Below, piece after piece: positions 57,270 to 64,000 of a stretch of DNA of 64,000 bases. The notes under the pieces are model-generated. The model was not told the origin of the DNA and searched no databases. It saw nothing but the letters and a program-made list of their open reading frames with translations. This stretch comes from Vanilla planifolia (lineage: Eukaryota; Streptophyta; Magnoliopsida; Asparagales; Orchidaceae). Within the stretch, counting starts at the first letter, position 1, and each line of letters starts with the position of its first letter. The stretch covers positions 3,471,527 to 3,535,526 of the forward strand of contig CM043870.1 in assembly GCA_023846275.1 (NCBI GenBank), given 5' to 3'. The position numbers were made by a program, and so were the translations under genes.

Positions 57270-58150
57270 TACGTATGGTTGAATGAAGGAATCAACATTT
57301 ATATCTCTTAACTAACAATAATAAAATAGTACATAGCATTAAATTTACTAAAAAAAAAATTTTTTTCTCTCTTTCTTTTTATATATATCTATTATAGTGA
57401 ATTTATATCTCATTTCATTCCTCTAGTACAAGATGATGAAAAGAGTATTTATTAATGACTATTTCTTGATGGCTATTTATTAATGGCTACCTTTTGTTTT
57501 TTAAAATATCAAATATGACAAAAAAATATAATATAATTATATATTATCCTAAGTTATACCTTATAAAACACATTATCACACATTATCATATAATTTGAAG
57601 TCTTAAATACATGAGAAATGGTGTCTTGATCATATAAAGAAAACATAGAGAACCACCTAGACTAATATGTACAATGGGATCTAAAGCAGCATACGTTAGT
57701 TCATAATGTAAGCTACATCTATGGAACATCACTTTCTTTTAGCACTGTTACTGCACAGGTCAATCAACATCAATATAATGTCGTATGACATTTCTACTTC
57801 TTATCATTCCTTCATAGATCAAATATGAATTTCTTCAAAAATAAGAAGTTACCTTCAATCAACAGCACCTCAAATCATACACCACCTATCAGAAATGTGA
57901 AGCATTTTATAGCCATCCTGTCTTGAGCAGAAAGGAAATTGCATTTAAAGAGAGCAGAGAAAGAGATAAACCTTGTTATCATCACTGTTGAACCTTCCAA
58001 GTGCAGAGAAGGCTATACAATCCATGTATTATAACAACATAGTTGATTTACAGGGCTGCAATAGCATAAAGGGATAAGAATGGCTTCAAAAGTTAGATTG
58101 CGATAACATATAGATTCATCGATTCTATCAGGCAGAATCAGAATAGATAA
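57270..58150. other. Intergenic, with a second weak exon candidate
   Basis: AT-rich to 57.6 kb, then mixed. On the minus strand at about 57974-58015, AFSALGRFNSDDNK is open between a TATAG and a GTTTAT. It may belong with the candidate exon at 57010-57169 but cannot be tied to it. Confidence 0.3.
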
Positions 58151-58154
58151 ATAA

Positions 58155-61100
58155 TGTCAGCAAATGGTATACCTTACCCAATGCTCAACAATGAACTTTG
58201 CCTCAATACATTTGGTAAAATGGTTGACTATCGCAAGGAAGTGCTTGTAGATTCCAAAAGCTAACAAGAAGAGTTCGACAAAGTTTCTCCACAAGATTAA
58301 AAATGACATTGGATGTTGATCGAACAGATAGTTTCCACCAATTGGAGTAGGAGGCTTGCATAGACTCAACACTTGTGAAATGTGAGCATGAATTGAGAAA
58401 TGACTACCACATTCCCCAACATGGACTTCTGTAAGGACATTGATTGCATCTGACTTCTTAAGAAGGCAAAGAAATGGCTTGGATTAGCCCTCATGATAGA
58501 GTTCTATTGATCAGGTAGTATTAGATGGCTGGGGCCTGGATCTACCAACCTTCATCTCTAAGGGATGGTAGGACACAATCACGAAGGAATGACGAATAAA
58601 TCCACCCAGTTGTGAGGTAAAGACACTTGCAAAAAATATAATGGCACAAAAAACTTTTAGATGGGCAAGGCAACATTCCCAAGTTTACTATGGGCATCAA
58701 TGATTGCATTTTCAACCAAGAGATATACAACAAATCAATGCAATCAAAAGCTAAAAGAAGTTTCTAAGTGTTCTCTTGGTACCTCGCATCAATGGAATCT
58801 CACGTGTTGAAGAATCCTTGAACTTGACTAACTACATATGGGTATCCAAGAAAATGATTAATTGCTTCTTTTCACAAGAAGCCCCATACTCAATTTGATT
58901 ATTAGTTACTAAGAAGGTAATACAGAAGGCCTGTTGGACAATGGCAACTTTAGGGCTCGTAAGCACAACACCAAGACCATTGTTTTGCTCTCCAAAAGCT
59001 CCATCAACCCAAAACGACCACATAAGGAGTGGACATCAAGTAAGGACAGGCATTGAGGCACCAATGTCAACCAAAAAAATTAGCAAGAACTTGAGACTTG
59101 ATGGAGCTCCTCAAGATGTAGTAGATTTCATACTTCTTAAGAGGACAATAAGGAGTTTCTAGGTCTTTCCATGAACAATTAGAATAGTAAATAAACTTCT
59201 GCATGACATCTTGCTCATGGAAGAAAACAAGGTTTACTTTCAAATCCATTGATCAAGATAGACAAGGAGAGGTTCCCTTTGTTTTGGATTGTCAAAGACT
59301 CAATTTGTCATAAGGTGCACCTTGAGTTGTTATAAATCTTGCTCCCACTCAAAGGTCCATTCCATCCAATACTTGTCAGGAACAAAGAAAAATGGGATCT
59401 AGCAAATGGCTAATTTGGATAAGCAAGTAAGACTAGTGATCCATCCTACTAGCTAACTTTTACACATCCATCCTCGTCTTGGGAGAGGTCATATCACTTT
59501 GCAAGATTTTCCTCAAAATCTCTTTTAGAGAGCAAGAAAATAAGGAAATTACTAGATATGGAACCAAAAATGCTTTTAGGTTTATTTTGACAAATTTGGC
59601 TGATGAAAGTTCTCGAGAATAATAATTGTGGAAGCTTAGGTTCTTTGTCGACATAACATTATCATAGCTCGTAAGGTTATGGCCAAGTTGATCATGAAAA
59701 ATGAGATTGTCCAACCATTGATAGATAGCTACATTCTTGAGACCAAATAACATCCCCAATAGCAAAAGTTACCATGGTTGGAGATGAATGTGCTAAGTCG
59801 AACATGGCGATAACCTAAGAAAGTATTAAGAAATGTCAGGTATCGAAAACCAATTGTTTTATTCACTAGCTTGTTGATCCCAAAGAGAGGGTTTAAGCAT
59901 TTAGTATTTAAGCTAGTGAAGTCAAACAAACTCATCATCACTCGTTCAATTTCTTCACAAGGATTATATTAGGAAGCCATCTAGGATATTGAACAAGACA
60001 AATAAAACCTACTTGGAGGAGTCAACCAACCTCAACATTGATAGCTTCTTTCTTCTTGAGAATAACCTTTCTTTTTGTCAGATAGGAACAAACCCATGAG
60101 GGTGTTTAGTTATCTTGTGGCACATGCTAGGAATGTTTGTAGATTTCCATGCAAATACATCTAAATGGTAAGACAAAACATTGAAGGTAACACCTCTCAT
60201 TTGCATTTAAAGAAATGTTTACATTTTTATAAGCAAGAAAGGGGAGGGGATTAAGCATAAAGAAATTGAGGTATATTGAAATCAAACCTAAAATTACTTT
60301 CCTTAACATGAACCTTGACAATAATGAATTCAGGTTTCTTCTCCACCCCCTGCCCCCTTCATCTTCATTGTTTCTTCATTTCATTTTCCTTGAAAATGGC
60401 TAGATAACAACAACAAGATTAAAGAAAACCTCCTTAGATGTTGAAAATACCATTGAGAGTTGGAAACTTTAAAGACAAATGCACAACAAAGATATAAGGA
60501 CAAAACATGATGGCCAAGAATTCAAAGTGGTTCACCCAAGAAAACAAGTGTATGAGAACAAAAAGAAGGTGGTCATATGCATAAAAGAATCCTTTCACCC
60601 TTACCTTAGGGGCAAGCTACTTCATCAAACAATCCCACTATCACACCTTCAAACAAGACAATAAGATTTTTGGCCATCTTCATACATTCATGGACAATGA
60701 GGATGAGCACATCTGCAAAGCTCCCAATATCAACAAAGATGAGATGGAACTCTAGGTTGGCAATCACCAAATCTTCATCATAAGAATTTCAAAAGGTCAG
60801 TAGACCTGCAAAATGAAAGATGATAGGATTGTGTGTGTGAGAGATAGGTGCTATATAACAACTAACAACTCTCTCCAACTAATTGAGAGAAGATCTCTAA
60901 GCATAACAATCTCATTCATAAAGGCCTTCCCAAGATTAATAGTGAGAGTTACAGGAAGGTTCATAGCAGGTTAGGATTATACAACCTTTAGAAGTTGTTA
61001 CTGACACTCAGGAGGCTAATTTTTTACCTTACAGGATCGATTATCGATGAAAGTCAAGGATGAAGATAGACTACATCAAGTGGAATATTTGAACTCATCT

Positions 61101-62500
61101 AGTAGATCTTACTTAATTTATTATAAGTTGTAATATATCACATTTATAATATATTCATAATATTTTTATTCTTTTTTATATTTTTTATTACATTTATTTT
61201 AGGATATTTCTATTTTGAGTCTAAGATTTAATCTTATAATCTATTTAAAATCATGCCACTGAATAAAAAAAAAAGATTGTTCGCTAAGCATTACCATTTG
61301 TTGCAAACTATGGTTTCTTTTTATCATGAATGCCTAGGTTGTAACCTAAGTTCCTTCAAGTTACGATCCAAAGATATCTAAGTTGTGATTCAGATCTACT
61401 TACACTGACGCTGTCATCTCCATCGTCACCACCCTGCACCTTAAATCCCATTGCAAGATTCACTCTTAATCAATCTTGATATCAAAGATTAGTTAAAGTC
61501 TAGTTGTAGGATTTCCTCGTGTCTCATCCTCTACCAAAGGATTTTCCCCTCCTCTACGAAAGCCTCTATAAGCATGCAGAGGACACAACAATCTCATGTA
61601 CTATACCTGAAAGATTGATGGTATTTGTAATTATAATCGGAGCCATGTTCAAGCTCACATTCTCAAATTCTAAGAGCTTGATATAGGGCTTCTCGTTTCA
61701 GGACAGCCCAAATCCCTTGCTAAGGCATCCTATTCAAAGGATTTGCTCGAGCTGCAAAAGGAGGAAGGCTAACATTTTGCTTATTCCCCCCAAGGTGGTA
61801 ACATTATTGCTACTCTTGTTGAGGAGGCATTATTCATTACAAGGCCTTTTTTCTTCAAGGTTCTTGAACACTTCGAGAAGTATCTTACGCTTTGAGCGAG
61901 CTGTTCTCGCATCCTTCTTCCAAGCTAATGTATCAAGTGACACCCTCGAGCATCATCTAAAAGGTAGGCACTAGCTCGAGAGAAATGGATTTGGTAAACT
62001 CAACAAAGGCCTTCAATGAGATCTATATTGTATGATATCATCATTGACTGACTTGACTAGCTTCAACTTAATGTCAAAATGCCTCAAGTACAACTGAAGG
62101 AGCTCATCTTTGTCTTGCATGATAACAAATAGGTGGTTAGACAATTCTTCAGGCATTTGCTATGAGCAAAACCCACTTGGAATGATTGGAAATTAATGGA
62201 GAATATAATTCTAGAAAACAGCCTATGAAACCACTCAAAGGTATCAAATATTGTATCATTAATCATGGTCATGTCAAACTCTTAGAAGTAATCATCAGGG
62301 TTCTCATCTCTATAGAAAATTGTTTAGAAATAGAGCTAAACTTTGGGCATCTCCATCTAAACGATCTATTTCTGAGGAGAATGGAGAAAGCTAAGTGGCA
62401 CGTCTATGTTTAGATGTGGTTGACGGGGGGTGCTATGGTTGGGCTTTGTATGAAGTCAATCTCTTCTTTAATGATTCGAACAAGAGCTAAAATGTGGAGG
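58155..62500 (-). mobile_element. Ty3/gypsy fossil, minus strand
   Basis: In minus-strand order: Gag words near 62.25-62.08 kb (EWFHRLFSRIIFSINFQSFQ, compare ARAWF..LP..SI.SF), reverse transcriptase near 59.94-59.45 kb (DFTSLNTKCLNPLFGINKLV, MLFGLKNVAIYQWLDNLIFH), RNase H near 59.02-58.83 kb (WSFWVDGAFGEQNNGLGVVL, TNNQIEYGA) and integrase near 58.37-58.16 kb (FGIYKHFLAIVNHFTKCIEA). The RNase H and integrase style fits the Tat branch. Both LTRs are unidentified. The element is broken at very many places and is old. Confidence 0.75.
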
Positions 62501-64000
62501 CATAAGGAGTGGCTCCTAGCTAAAACAAAAAGAACCGGTCAAGCCTAACGAAGAATAGCCAAGTCCAAGACTAAAGACAGAGTAACTGGGTTGCTACTCA
62601 CGATGCCTAAATCAACTAGGCTGATAAGATGACATCAAGAGCATGAGTTTGTCTAGAAGAAAGAAGATCTATAAGGAACTACAACACTTGGATTTGTTCC
62701 ACAACCATTCTAAAGTTTGTCCTATTAGGTTGACTTGTTGTTGCATCAATTACAATATCTAAGCTATGAGGGAGGTTTTCAATGCAGTAGGCTAGGCATA
62801 GACATTGGGATAAGAGGATTCTTTTGTACAAAAGGCTCTAGTTCGCTTGTGAGAATTCTTCAATTCACTAGTCATTTCCAAGAATGGCACAAGAAAGATG
62901 ATGCATGAATTAGTACCTTAAAAAATGTGCAATATGTGGGGCATAAGCATTTAGGAAAAGATTTATTTCACACTTTTGAAGGCTAAAAAACTCTCAAGAA
63001 AATGAGAAGATGAGTAGAAGATTTAGCACAAAAATGTTATATGAAAAATCTTGAAAGTATAGAAAAACCATGGGTACACAAAAGTGAGAAGGTTTCACTA
63101 GCTTTTTTTAGTGTAGAGTGGCCTCTAAGGCTTATCCAAAAGAGATAAACCTTGAGAAGAAAAGAAGGAAAGCACATACTAGAAAGGAACTAAAAATAGT
63201 TTTGCAAAACATGATGACACACAAGAGTGTCAGAGGTCTTTTGGTCTTCTAGATGAGTGTGGGGCCTTCAAGAGTGATCTTTGATGATCCTTGGTTAAGC
63301 CTAATGTAATCATTAAATAGCTAAACAGTGGTGTTGGATAAGCTCGAATTATTCTCATGGAGAATTGCTCAATTCTTAACTCTGTTACACAAGCATGTGC
63401 AACATCCTCAACACAATTTCAAAGCTTATAAGTTTCTTAAGCCACTTTGTATGAGTTTTTTAGTGGTTGACACCATGTAGATGAATGACCACATCATGCA
63501 ATGAGAAAATAACTATCAAAGAGATTTAAGAGGAGCAGACACCTTGCATTTTAATTAGTAGAAAAATCTTGTGAAGGCACCAAAAGGAAACAATATGCTA
63601 AGTTGACCCAATAACTAGTTTAGTGCAAAAATCCAGTCAAACAAAACTGAACTGATTGAGAAGTCTGAAATCAAATCAAAATATATAGAACCAAGAATTC
63701 CAATAGTATGTAAATAGCAAAAATTCTATTATCAACTAAAATATGCAACATCCACTCCAAAAGAAATGACAAAGTCAACCAAAGCTACAAGTTTGTCATG
63801 TTTGATCACAGCATCATAATCATCATCACATTTGTTTGGGAACACTTGTGCTCAATGTAGGAAACCAAAAAAAAGTTTATTCATGCTCAAAGTTGTTAGC
63901 TCATTCACGTTGCAAATAAAATCCAGAAACCTGCATATGCTCCTGCCCTTTAGATGTTGAAATAAACAAGAAAATAATGAGTCAATGACAAAAGCAAATT
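62501..64000. other. Unclassified, possibly 5' part of the gypsy fossil
   Basis: No supported gene. Composition like the gypsy interior up to about 63.5 kb, so it may hold the worn 5' leader or LTR. No terminal repeat partner is visible within the window. Confidence 0.35.

Overview
This is plant nuclear DNA, almost certainly from an angiosperm. It contains intron-bearing genes with GT-AG splice sites, a cluster of SAUR (small auxin up RNA) genes, degenerate Ty1/copia and Ty3/gypsy elements, plant L1-type LINEs with an RNase H domain, an Au-like SINE and a fragment of plastid rDNA. I cannot name the species. The intergenic DNA is AT-rich and full of old repeats.

Layout. 1-5.2 kb: the 3' end of an unidentified reading frame, a GC-rich repeat-like block, a TA/TG microsatellite and a SINE. 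5.2-39.4 kb: the SAUR cluster, with six intact single-exon genes (5357 +, 10853 -, 23608 -, 28958 +, 33282 +, 38960 +) and one pseudogene (12303 -). The two outermost genes (5357, 38960) form one subfamily of 128 aa; the four inner genes form another of 133-134 aa. The genes at 23.6 and 29.0 kb sit on the arms of a large diverged inverted duplication (about 20.7-24.5 and 28.56-31.3 kb). Its centre was later filled by an LTR with a primer-binding site. Between the genes lie LINE fragments, a copia fossil carrying a LINE with an exact 17-bp target duplication, TRIM-like elements, and a 1431-bp solo LTR inserted one base before the ATG of the SAUR at 33282. A mosaic plastid insertion lies at 34.2 kb.

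42.3-53.5 kb holds two convergent multi-exon genes that single-frame inspection misses. A four-exon gene (about 42.6-44.34 kb, +) encodes a hydrophilic Ser/Lys/Glu-rich protein with a dehydrin K-segment-like C-terminus. A six-exon gene (53504 to 44658, -) encodes a complete 153-aa single-domain rhodanese (thiosulfate sulfurtransferase, STR16/STR18/DIN1-like) with a CQSGRR active-site loop. Its third intron is 8.0 kb and contains a tandem array of about nine 234-bp units and a gypsy fossil. 53.5-58.1 kb is AT-rich with two weak exon candidates. 58.15-62.5 kb is a decayed gypsy element on the minus strand, and the last 1.5 kb is unclassified.

Functionally the main theme is growth control. SAURs of this clade are auxin- and PIF-responsive and act on PP2C.D phosphatases and the plasma-membrane proton pump. 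All six SAUR genes share a promoter block: a CACATG/CATGTG pair, then CTGTC, then a TATA box. In one gene (33282) this block has been pushed 1.4 kb away by the solo LTR. I did not find a wholly new biological system. The strongest observations are the LTR-displaced SAUR promoter, the palindromic SAUR duplication, the conserved promoter module, the rhodanese gene reconstructed across an 8-kb intron, and a 233-bp tandem array made from the inside of a TRIM-like element.
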